Assembly: GCA_025936205.1 (NCBI GenBank)
Contig: JAICTU010000308.1
Location: forward strand, 1-11,209
DNA: 11,209 nucleotides
Source of the DNA: Polyangiaceae bacterium
GTDB lineage: Bacteria; Myxococcota; Polyangia; Polyangiales; Polyangiaceae
Reading direction: 5' to 3'
Below, piece after piece: positions 5,245-11,209 of this stretch. A program made the position numbers and the translations under genes. Every line of letters starts with the position of its first letter. Positions within the stretch are counted from its first letter, which is position 1. Below the pieces are notes generated by a model. It was not told the DNA's origin, made no database searches, and was given only the letters and a program-made list of their open reading frames with translations.

Positions 5245-5790
5245 CTATTCGGGTGCTCCGCTCTCGCACAGCGCCAGCAGCACCCGCGCCACGCTCGTCT
5301 TGTGTTCCACGAGCAGGGCGCGGGCAAGGCCGCCGGGGTCACCCATCACCGTGCTCAGCTGGCGGGAGTCGGCGTCGAGGCGCAGAGCCAGCAGGCGCGG
5401 CCCCTGTGTGCGGAGCAAGCGCTCGACCTGTCGATAGAAGCGCTCCGTCCCGTCATTGCTCACCACGAGCAGGCGCGAGACGCGTGAGCCACGTTCCGTG
5501 GAGCTGCGGGAGTCGGCGATGGAGAGTCCGTGCGCCTCTCGGTCGAGGGTGCGCTCGGCTTGTTCAATGCCCTGGAGCAGGTGGCCTTCGCGCTGGGCGT
5601 TGCCGAGGGCGGATGCGAGCGGCTCGCTCCAGCGGACGACCGGCACCTGAGCTGCTCCTCCCTCCCAGAGCTTCCGCGAGCACGAGCGCAGTTGGGTACG
5701 CAACGCCGGGAGCTGAGGATGGTCGTCGAGCGACTTGGGCAAGCGGAGCGAGTCGAGGGTCCAGGGCGGGGTCGAGTCGGGGGCGGGCAT
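5245..5790 (-). CDS. Conserved-looking protein of unknown function
   Basis: I do not recognise this 181-aa protein. The ATG at 5790 was chosen over the upstream frame start at 5850 because a GGGAGG sits five bases before it. The N-terminal third is Pro/Arg-rich ('LRLPKSLDDHPQLPALRTQL'); the middle (70-100) is charged and probably helical; the C-terminal part (104-176) alternates predicted strands and helices: 'SRLLVVSNDGTERFYRQVER', 'PRLLALRLDADSRQL', then a helix 'GLARALLVEHKTSVARVLLAL'. The 'LLVVSNDGTE' strand-turn hints at an alpha/beta fold, but no catalytic motif is visible. There are no signal peptide or membrane segments, so it is probably cytoplasmic. The composition is GC-rich and codon-biased as in neighbouring genes, which supports real coding. 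It is divergent from the nucleoside-importer operon across 173 bp and heads a minus-strand pair with the gene ending at 4603. Confidence 0.68.
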   Translation of the reverse strand: MPAPDSTPPWTLDSLRLPKSLDDHPQLPALRTQLRSCSRKLWEGGAAQVPVVRWSEPLASALGNAQREGHLLQGIEQAERTLDREAHGLSIADSRSSTERGSRVSRLLVVSNDGTERFYRQVERLLRTQGPRLLALRLDADSRQLSTVMGDPGGLARALLVEHKTSVARVLLALCESGAPE

Positions 5791-5919
5791 CGGCGCCTCC
5801 CTCGCTCGAATCCAGCGGGACCGCAAGGAAAGACGCCCGGGCAACCCCACACCCAGAGCGGCAACAATTCGAGGCCTGCCGCCCGCGCGCCGCAGTGCGC
5901 AGACGTCGGAAGGAAATGC

Positions 5920-5935
5920 GCGCGAAACATCGCGC
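5920..5935. promoter_or_regulatory. Inverted repeat in the divergent promoter region
   Basis: GCGCGA and TCGCGC are separated by AACA, 28 bases before the start of the substrate-binding protein gene and 129 bases before the divergent gene. It is a candidate operator or small leader hairpin. Short GC palindromes are common in this window, so confidence is low. No clear -35/-10 pair was found in the 173-bp gap. Confidence 0.22.
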
Positions 5936-5963
5936 TGGATAGCGTGTTGCAGAGTTCCCCATC

Positions 5964-7166
5964 ATGAATCAAACCTGCGCCGATCCCCCGAGCCCTGCCC
6001 TTTCCTCCTCGCCCGCTGCCCGCCCGTCAGGGCGGCCGTGGTTCCGGGGCCTGATGCTGGCCGTCGCCTGTCTGGCGGCGTGCAAGCAGACGGAGAAGCC
6101 CACGACAACCACCACCGCGGCCGCCACTCCCGCCGCAGCGGCGGCGGCTCCGTTGACGGTGGGCTTCGTGTACGTCGGTTCGCGCGCGGACTACGGCTAC
6201 AACCAGGCCCACGCGGAGGGTGCCAAGGCGGTGGCCGCGATGAGTGGCGTGAAGGTGCGCGAAGAAGAGAACGTGCCCGAGACGGTCGCCGTGCAGAAGA
6301 CGATGGAGAGCATGATCAACCTGGACGGGGTAAAGCTGCTGTTCCCCACCTCGTTCGGCTATTTTGATCCGCACATCCTCACGCTGGCGCAGAAGTATCC
6401 GGAGGTCACCTTCCTGCACTGCGGCGGTCTGTACACCGAGGGCAAGCATCCCAAGAACGTGGGCAGCTACTTCGGCTACATCGACGAGGCGGAATATGTG
6501 GCAGGCACGGTCGCGGGCCTGACCACGAAGACCGACAAGCTGGGCTTCATCGCTGCCAAGCCGATCCCGCAGGTGCTGCGCAACATCAACGCGTACACGC
6601 TGGGCGCGCTGTCGGTGAACCCGAAGGTCACGCTCAGCGTGATCTTCACCGGCGATTGGTCGCTGCCCGTCAAAGAGGCGGAGGCCGCCAACAGCCTGAT
6701 CGACCAGGGCGCGGACGTGCTCACTGCACACGTCGACTCACCCAAGGTGATCGTCGAGACGGCGGAGCGCCGCGGCGTGTTCAGCACGGGCTATCACGCC
6801 AGCCAGGCCGCGCTCGCGCCCAAGGGTTACCTGACCGGCGCCGAGTGGAACTGGGAAAAGATTTACACCGACTACGTGAACAAGGTGAAAGAAGGCAAGC
6901 CCTGGGATCACCTGGTGCGCGGCGGCTTGAAGGAGGGCTACGTCAAGCTCTCGCCCTACGGAGAGGCAGTCTCCGCGGACGCCAGGGCCAAGGCCGATCA
7001 GGCCCAGGCGGGGCTCACCGCCGGCACGCTGGTCATCTTCAAGGGCCCGCTGGAGAGCAACACGGGCAAGCAGATCCTCGCCGCCGGGCAGAACCGCGGG
7101 CAGACGGACATCGAGCTCGAGAAGATGGATTACCTGGTCAAGGGCGTGAAGGGCTCGCTGAACTGA
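5964..7166 (+). CDS. BMP/PnrA-family substrate-binding lipoprotein of a nucleoside ABC importer
   Basis: The 400-aa protein is the extracytoplasmic ligand receptor of the importer encoded by this operon. A 30-residue N-terminal extension precedes a hydrophobic segment and a lipobox ending 'CLAAC' (lipidated C40), followed by a Thr/Ala linker (47-62) and the mature domain. Typical BMP features are 'TVGFVYVGSRADYGYNQAHA' near residue 65 (strand 1 and the ligand-contacting D-x-G-Y-N-x-x-H loop), 'LLFPTSFGYFDP', 'FLHCGG', 'GSYFGYIDEAEYVAGTVAGL', 'LGFIAAKPIPQVLRNINAYT', and 'AHVDSPKVIVETAERRGVFS'. Characterised relatives such as Treponema PnrA bind purine nucleosides; the exact ligand here cannot be read. 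The 'DYGYNQAH' version marks the sub-group without the usual 'D-x-x-F-N-D'. The ATG is the first start after an in-frame stop at 5940 and lacks a clear ribosome site. The stop shares one base with the next gene's start (TGATG), implying translational coupling. Confidence 0.94.
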   Translation: MNQTCADPPSPALSSSPAARPSGRPWFRGLMLAVACLAACKQTEKPTTTTTAAATPAAAAAAPLTVGFVYVGSRADYGYNQAHAEGAKAVAAMSGVKVREEENVPETVAVQKTMESMINLDGVKLLFPTSFGYFDPHILTLAQKYPEVTFLHCGGLYTEGKHPKNVGSYFGYIDEAEYVAGTVAGLTTKTDKLGFIAAKPIPQVLRNINAYTLGALSVNPKVTLSVIFTGDWSLPVKEAEAANSLIDQGADVLTAHVDSPKVIVETAERRGVFSTGYHASQAALAPKGYLTGAEWNWEKIYTDYVNKVKEGKPWDHLVRGGLKEGYVKLSPYGEAVSADARAKADQAQAGLTAGTLVIFKGPLESNTGKQILAAGQNRGQTDIELEKMDYLVKGVKGSLN

Positions 7167-8281
7167 TGACGGTGAGCGCTCCGGTTGCGGCGGACCTCGC
7201 TCGCTCGCCGAGCCAGCGCTCTGTCGCCGGCAAACGTGCATTCAGCGAGCGTGCGCTGGGCTGGCTCGAGGGGCTGCTGCCCACGCTCGGCGCCATCCTG
7301 GTGTCGCTCGGGCTGTTCGGGGCGTTCGTGGCCGCAGCCGGGCACTCGCCGCTGGAGGTGTACGCGGAGATGTACCGCGGCGCGTTCGGCACGTGGTTCT
7401 CGGTGCAGAACAGCTTGCTGCGCGCGGCGCCGCTGATGCTGACCGGGCTGTGTACCGCTTTGCCTGCACGGCTCGGTTTGATCGTGATCGGCGGTGAGGG
7501 CTCACTGGTGATGGGTGGACTCGCGGCGGCAGCCGCGGCCATCCCGCTGCAGGGCTCGCCGCCCGCCGTGGTGATCGCCGGCATGATGCTGGCCTCGATG
7601 CTGACCGGCGCGCTCTGGGTGGGCGCCGCCGGCGCGCTGCGCGTGCTGCGCGGAGTCAACGAGACGATCAGCTCGCTCTTGCTCGCCTACATCGGCATCG
7701 CGCTCTTCAATCACCTGGTCGAGGGCGCGCTGCGCGATCCAGCGAGCCTCAACAAGCCGTCCACGCCAGCCATCGGCGACGCCAACCTGTTACCCAACCT
7801 GCCCGGGCTGGATGTGCACTGGGGTCTCGTCTTTGGTGTGATCGCGTGCCTCGCCGCGCATGTGTTGATGGAGCACAGCGTGTTTGGCTTCGCCGCGCGC
7901 ATGGTCGGCGGCAACCCGCGCGCGGCCAGGCTCAGCGGGCTGAGCGTGCCCAGGCTGGTGATCCTCACCTGCGCTCTCGGCGGCGCGGCGGCAGGGCTGG
8001 CCGGCATGGTCGAGGTCGCCGCTATCCACGGCAAGGCCAACGCCTCCCTGCTCGCCGGCTATGGCTACGCCGGTATCCTGGTGGCCTTCCTCGCCGGGCA
8101 CAACGCTCTGGCGATCTTGCCGGTGGCGCTGCTGCTGGGCGGGATCAGCGCCAGCGGTGGGCTGTTGCAGCGCACCTTCGGGTTGCCGGATGCCGCCGTG
8201 AACGTGCTGCAGGGAATCCTGTTCGTGGTGCTGCTGGGCAGCCAGACCTATCGCGGCCGCTTGCGGCTGCGGCGAAGCTGA
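7166..8281 (+). CDS. Nucleoside ABC transporter permease 1 (BPD_transp_2)
   Basis: This 371-aa inner-membrane protein belongs to the BPD_transp_2 permease family and should form half of the channel. After a 30-residue polar N terminus, hydrophobic helices recur through the protein (for example 38-58, 86-108, 114-128, 133-160, 167-182, 218-235, 264-285, 300-311, 315-330, 345-357). Family landmarks are 'LGLIVIGGEGSLVMGG' (104-118, the 'N-I-G-x-E-G' region, with Ile-Gly-Gly in place of the usual Asn), 'VNETISSLLLAYIGIAL' (164-180), 'GGNPRAARLSGLSV' (248-261, the cytoplasmic loop that contacts the ATPase), 'GYGYAGILVAFLAGHNAL' (298-315) and 'LLLGGISASGGLLQRTFGLP' (322-341). The longer N-terminal extension makes it the equivalent of the larger permease of YufP/NupP-type systems. 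The ATG overlaps the preceding stop by one base. The second permease follows 14 bases downstream. Confidence 0.93.
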   Translation: MTVSAPVAADLARSPSQRSVAGKRAFSERALGWLEGLLPTLGAILVSLGLFGAFVAAAGHSPLEVYAEMYRGAFGTWFSVQNSLLRAAPLMLTGLCTALPARLGLIVIGGEGSLVMGGLAAAAAAIPLQGSPPAVVIAGMMLASMLTGALWVGAAGALRVLRGVNETISSLLLAYIGIALFNHLVEGALRDPASLNKPSTPAIGDANLLPNLPGLDVHWGLVFGVIACLAAHVLMEHSVFGFAARMVGGNPRAARLSGLSVPRLVILTCALGGAAAGLAGMVEVAAIHGKANASLLAGYGYAGILVAFLAGHNALAILPVALLLGGISASGGLLQRTFGLPDAAVNVLQGILFVVLLGSQTYRGRLRLRRS

Positions 8282-8295
8282 GCAGAGAGGAAGAA

Positions 8296-9228
8296 ATGCA
8301 AGACGCAGCCGTGAGCCTCGGGATCTGGGGCGTGCCTCTGGCGATCCTCGGCGGCGCGCTGCGCGTCAGCGCGCCGTTCCTGTTCGTGAGCCTGGGCGAG
8401 TGCATCACCGAGAAGTCGGGGCGGGTGAATCTCGGGCTGGAGGGCACGCTGGTGATGGGCGCCATGGCGGGCTACGGCGCGTCCTACTGGAGCGGCTCGC
8501 CGTGGGCCGGCGTGGCGGCAGCCGGCGCCGTGGGCGCAGTGTTCGGCGCGCTGCACGGCTGGCTGTGCGGGCGCCCGCGCGTGAACGACATCGCCGTCGG
8601 CATCGCGCTGATGCTGTTCGGCATCGGGCTCGCTTTCTTTCTGGGTAAGCCGTTGATTCAACCGACGGCGCCCCGGTTGCCCGCCATCCCCCTCGGCAAT
8701 TTCAGCACCATCCCTCAGGTGCGCTCGGCGCTGCAGGTGAACGCGCTGTTCCTGCTCGGCATCGTGCTCGCGCCCTGCCTGCGTTGGGCGCTCGCACGCA
8801 CGCGCTGGGGCCTCATCTTGCGCACGGTCGGCGAGAGCGCCGAGGCGGCGCGCGCCATGGGCTACGACGTGAATCGCGTGCGCTTCTGGGCCACCGCGGC
8901 GGGCGGCGTGCTGGCGGGCATCGGCGGCTCCTTCCTGTCGCTGTTCTATCCGGGCAGCTGGAACGAAGGGTTATCGAGCGGCCAGGGCTTGATGGCCGTG
9001 GCGCTGGTGATCTTCGCGCGCTGGGACCCGGTGCGCTGCCTGTCCGCATCGCTGCTGTTCGGCGGCGCCACGGCGCTCGGCCCCGCGCTGCAGTCGGTGG
9101 GCATCACCTCCGGCTACTATTTGTTCAACGCAGCGCCCTACGCGCTCACGTTGCTGATCATGGTGCTGAGCAGCTCCGCGCATCGCACCTCCGTCGACCA
9201 ACCTGCCGAGCTGATCGCCGCGCGCTGA
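8296..9228 (+). CDS. Nucleoside ABC transporter permease 2 (BPD_transp_2)
   Basis: This 310-aa protein is the smaller partner permease, corresponding to YufQ/NupQ-type proteins. It is hydrophobic throughout, with helices near 11-35, 52-62, 70-90, 99-116, 147-165, 198-216, 230-242, 250-268 and 278-292. Family motifs are 'SGRVNLGLEGTLVMGAMAGY' (41-60), 'NDIAVGIALMLFGIGLAFFL' (97-116), 'VGESAEAARAMGYDVNRVRF' (178-197, the cytoplasmic coupling loop), and 'GSWNEGLSSGQGLMAVALVI' (220-239) followed by 'FARWDP'. This last region is strongly conserved in permeases paired with BMP receptors. The start ATG is supported by GAGAGG 5 bases upstream (8285-8290), which also removes longer in-frame alternatives. 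The short hydrophilic C terminus may face the cytoplasm. It pairs with permease 1 to make the heterodimeric channel. Confidence 0.93.
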   Translation: MQDAAVSLGIWGVPLAILGGALRVSAPFLFVSLGECITEKSGRVNLGLEGTLVMGAMAGYGASYWSGSPWAGVAAAGAVGAVFGALHGWLCGRPRVNDIAVGIALMLFGIGLAFFLGKPLIQPTAPRLPAIPLGNFSTIPQVRSALQVNALFLLGIVLAPCLRWALARTRWGLILRTVGESAEAARAMGYDVNRVRFWATAAGGVLAGIGGSFLSLFYPGSWNEGLSSGQGLMAVALVIFARWDPVRCLSASLLFGGATALGPALQSVGITSGYYLFNAAPYALTLLIMVLSSSAHRTSVDQPAELIAAR

Positions 9229-9247
9229 CCTTCGAGAGCCACTCCAC

Positions 9248-10870
9248 ATGAGCGTCCCTGCCGTTGAAACTGCTCCCTCCGAGCGCCCTGCACCGAAGCT
9301 CTCGCCCTTGCCCGCTCGCGAGCCTCCGCCTCAGCTCTCGGCACGCCAGATGAGCAAGCACTTCGGCAGCCTGGCGGCGCTGGACGACGTGTCGTTCCTG
9401 CTCGAGCCCGGCAGCGTGCACGCCCTGCTCGGCGAAAACGGCGCGGGCAAGAGCACGCTCGTCAAGTGCATCATGGGCTTCTACAAGGCCGACCGCGGCC
9501 ACGTGCTGGTGGGCGACTCCGAGGTGCAGGTCGCCAGCCCGAAGGATGCGCGCGCACTCGGCATCGGCATGGTCTACCAGCACTTCACGCTGGTCGAGAA
9601 CATGACCGTGGCGGAAAACCTGGTGCTGGCGCGAGCCCAGCTGCCCGCGATCCTGGACTGGAAGGCGGAGCACGCGGCCATCGACGCCTTCATGGACCGC
9701 ATGCCCTTCCGCATCTCGCCCCGGCGCGGCGTGCGGCAGCTGGCGGCGGGCGAGAAGCAGAAGCTCGAGATTCTGAAGCAGCTCTACCTGGACAGCCGCA
9801 TCATCATCCTCGACGAGCCGACCAGCGTGCTCACCCCGCAGGAGGCCGACGACGTGCTCGGCATGCTGCGCAGCATGGCCCGAGCGGGCGCGATCAGCGT
9901 GGCAATGATCACGCACAAGTTCCGCGAGGTGCAGGCCTTCGCGGACGAGGTCACGGTCCTGCGCCGCGGCAAGCTCGCCGGTACCGGCAAGGCCAGCGAC
10001 CTCTCCACGCGCGAGCTGGCGGAGCTGATGGTCGGCTCCGAACCTCCGCGCGCCTCGCTGACGCGCAGCGCGCGCACGGAACGCGCCCCGGCGCGGCTGG
10101 AAATTGTCGAGCTGCACGCCGAAGACGACATCGGCCTGCCCGTGCTCGAGGGCGTCTCGCTCCAGGTCAGCCCCGGCGAGATCGTGGGCGTCGCCGGCGT
10201 GTCCGGCAACGGACAGGACGAGCTGGTCGAGGTGCTGGCGGGCCAGCGCAGCGCGACGCGCGGCGAACTGCGCGTCAGCGGCAAGCGCTACCTACCGGTG
10301 CGCGCCGACACGCGCCGCGAGCGCGTGCGGCTGTTGCCCGAGGCCCCCTTGCGCAACGCCTGCGTCGCGCAAATGTCGGTGGCCGAAAACATGGCCTTTC
10401 GCGACTTCGACGCCAAGCCCTACTGCAAGGGCGGCTGGCTCCTCGACAAAGCGCGCATGCAACAGCGCGCCCGCGCCGCGATCGCCGAATACGGCATCAA
10501 GACCCCCTCGGCAGACGCCCCGATCGGCGCGCTCTCGGGCGGCAACGTCCAGCGCGCCGTGCTCGCGCGCGAACTGGGCGACGACGCGGCCGTCTTGATC
10601 GCTGCCAACCCCTGCTTCGGCCTCGACTTCGCCGCCGTCAGCGAGATCCACACCCGCCTGGTGCGCGCCCGAGAAGCGGGCGCCGCAGTACTCCTGGTCA
10701 GCGCCGACCTCGACGAAATCTTCGCGCTGTCCGACCGCATCCTGGTCATGAGCGAAGGCCGCATCGTCCACGAATGCACCGCCGCCGATGCAAACATGAG
10801 CGAGATCGGCCAGCACATGGCCGGCCACGCCCATGCGGTCGATGTGTCGGGGGTGGAGAGCATTCGCTAG
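9248..10870 (+). CDS. Nucleoside ABC transporter ATP-binding protein, two NBDs
   Basis: The 540-aa protein carries two fused nucleotide-binding domains and powers the importer. The first domain is intact: Walker A 'GENGAGKST' (62-70), Q-loop 'VYQHFT' (109-114), an altered signature 'LAAGEKQKLE' (165-174, the usual serine of LSxGE replaced by alanine), Walker B 'IIILDEPTS' (185-193) and switch histidine H223. The second (from about 284) is degenerate: 'GVSGNGQDELVEVL' (317-330) lacks the Walker A lysine, signature 'LSGGNVQR' (429-436) is kept, the Walker B region reads 'VLIAANPCFGLDFAA' (449-463) with no catalytic Glu, and the switch histidine is Ser (VSADLDE). Loss of the second site is common in this family, as in sugar importers of the RbsA/MglA type; 'PCFGLD' instead of 'PTRGLD' is less usual. 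A Pro-rich 30-residue N-terminal extension precedes domain 1. The gene is 19 bp after permease 2 with only a weak ribosome site, and it is the last gene of the operon. Confidence 0.95.
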   Translation: MSVPAVETAPSERPAPKLSPLPAREPPPQLSARQMSKHFGSLAALDDVSFLLEPGSVHALLGENGAGKSTLVKCIMGFYKADRGHVLVGDSEVQVASPKDARALGIGMVYQHFTLVENMTVAENLVLARAQLPAILDWKAEHAAIDAFMDRMPFRISPRRGVRQLAAGEKQKLEILKQLYLDSRIIILDEPTSVLTPQEADDVLGMLRSMARAGAISVAMITHKFREVQAFADEVTVLRRGKLAGTGKASDLSTRELAELMVGSEPPRASLTRSARTERAPARLEIVELHAEDDIGLPVLEGVSLQVSPGEIVGVAGVSGNGQDELVEVLAGQRSATRGELRVSGKRYLPVRADTRRERVRLLPEAPLRNACVAQMSVAENMAFRDFDAKPYCKGGWLLDKARMQQRARAAIAEYGIKTPSADAPIGALSGGNVQRAVLARELGDDAAVLIAANPCFGLDFAAVSEIHTRLVRAREAGAAVLLVSADLDEIFALSDRILVMSEGRIVHECTAADANMSEIGQHMAGHAHAVDVSGVESIR

Positions 10871-10921
10871 GGCTGCGGGCGGGCTCGCTGAGACCGCTGG
10901 CCCCTGCAAGAGACACCACCA

Positions 10922-10945
10922 GAACCGGCGGCGAACCGCCGGTTC
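10922..10945 (+). terminator. Perfect 10-bp hairpin after the importer operon
   Basis: GAACCGGCGG pairs perfectly with CCGCCGGTTC across a CGAA loop, beginning 52 bases after the ATPase stop codon. A T-run does not follow, so it is not a textbook factor-independent terminator. It may still terminate or protect the 3' end of the operon transcript, which is plausible from position. Confidence 0.45.
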
Positions 10946-11194
10946 CGGAAAGAATGCGACCATCGTGGAGCGCCGCGCAGCCGGACGGCGCCATTGCGCA
11001 CACCGCCGCTCCGCGCCCCGAGGCTCCGCTCGCCGTCGCTCAGCCGAGGCCCGGCCCTGAGGAATCCCCGCGACCGGGCGCGAAAGAGCCCGTGATCCCT
11101 GGAGTTCACCGGCCGCGCAGCTTGCGCGGGACTGCCGTGCGGCGCTGAAGCATTCTGAGGCCTCGGCGGAGGGGTTCTGCGCTCGCAAATCGAA

Positions 11195-11208
11195 GTTTCC
11201 ATGGAAAC
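11195..11208. promoter_or_regulatory. 14-bp perfect palindrome GTTTCCATGGAAAC
   Basis: The sequence equals its own reverse complement over 14 bases and lies in the most AT-rich stretch of the last kilobase, one base from the window end. A dimeric-repressor operator upstream of a gene outside the window is one reading; it could also be chance. Confidence 0.3.
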
Positions 11209-11209
11209 C

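Larger units (their letters stand above)
10871..11209. other. Intergenic region without a convincing gene
   Basis: About 340 bp follow the operon. Open frames on both strands are Arg/Pro-rich and lack start signals, so I call no gene. The region holds the hairpin at 10922-10945 and, at the window edge, a palindrome at 11195-11208 in a more AT-rich stretch that may be the promoter region of a gene outside the window. Confidence 0.5.

Noticed and set aside
6656..7165. Upstream extension of the permease 1 frame inside the receptor gene
   Set aside because: The extension is an Arg/Gly-rich shadow of the receptor; the ATG at 7166 overlapping the receptor stop begins the recognisable permease.
7846..8295. 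Upstream extension of the permease 2 frame inside permease 1
   Set aside because: It is low-complexity Arg-rich shadow sequence; GAGAGG before the ATG at 8296 marks the real start.
10922..10960. Textbook factor-independent terminator after the operon
   Set aside because: The stem is perfect but the following bases (CGGAAAGAATG) contain no T-run, so only a possible terminator is claimed.
9466..11148. 560-codon plus-strand open frame overlapping the ATPase gene
   Set aside because: It is in a different frame from the clear ATPase motifs and is made of Arg/Ala/Gly/His repeats, as expected from a GC-rich shadow.
10867..11202. 111-codon minus-strand open frame after the operon
   Set aside because: Arg/Ser/Pro-rich with no domain; it also covers the hairpin, and the start lies in the palindrome without a ribosome site.
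1..11209. Defence island, CRISPR array, prophage or toxin-antitoxin system
   Set aside because: No regular repeats with spacers, no nuclease/helicase/integrase motifs and no small toxin-antitoxin pair could be recognised on either strand.

Overview
The window comes from a very GC-rich bacterium. Codons end mostly in G or C, Ala/Arg-rich shadow frames run everywhere, and GTG and probably CTG starts occur alongside ATG. A DUF3575-like outer-membrane barrel, alanine/threonine-rich lipoprotein linkers, a 'DAG' linker and a C-terminal Gly-Gly/transmembrane/Arg tail fit a Gram-negative, myxobacterium-like (Myxococcota, Polyangia-type) chromosome. That assignment is inference. No rRNA, tRNA, CRISPR array, phage module or intact insertion sequence was seen.

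Layout. (1) 2-505 (+): 3' end of an outer-membrane beta-barrel gene cut by the window edge. (2) 560-1920 (-): two-gene unit, a UspA-family protein followed by a single-pass membrane protein that appears to start at a CTG overlapping the Usp stop codon and that ends in nine prolines and seven arginines. (3) 2013-3101 (+): AlkZ/YcaQ-type winged-helix DNA glycosylase, divergent from the Usp gene. (4) 3102-3411: about 310 bp with no intact gene, holding a possible decayed IS3-type transposase fragment on the minus strand. (5) 3412-4227 (+): a small exported helical protein, then msrA. (6) 4155-5790 (-): a small lipoprotein, a secreted or anchored protein with a sorting-signal-like tail, and an unrecognised 181-aa protein. 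The first two look interrupted by single-base frame changes. (7) 5964-10870 (+): the main object, a complete four-gene ABC import operon of the BMP/PnrA purine-nucleoside class: substrate-binding lipoprotein, permease, permease, double-NBD ATPase. (8) 10871-11209: no convincing gene; a perfect 10-bp hairpin just after the operon and a 14-bp palindrome at the window's end.

How the genes work together. The four operon products should form one inner-membrane importer. The lipoprotein captures a nucleoside-like ligand, the two BPD_transp_2 permeases form the channel, and the fused ATPase powers it. The gene order (ATPase last) and the degenerate second nucleotide-binding half are the notable points. 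MsrA, the Usp protein and the glycosylase are individual repair or stress genes without an obvious shared pathway.

I see no strong evidence for an undescribed multi-gene system. The items most worth a second look are the CTG-start/P9R7-tailed membrane protein, the AT-rich inverted repeat near the Usp start, the two frame breaks in the minus-strand cluster, and the unrecognised 181-aa gene divergent from the importer.
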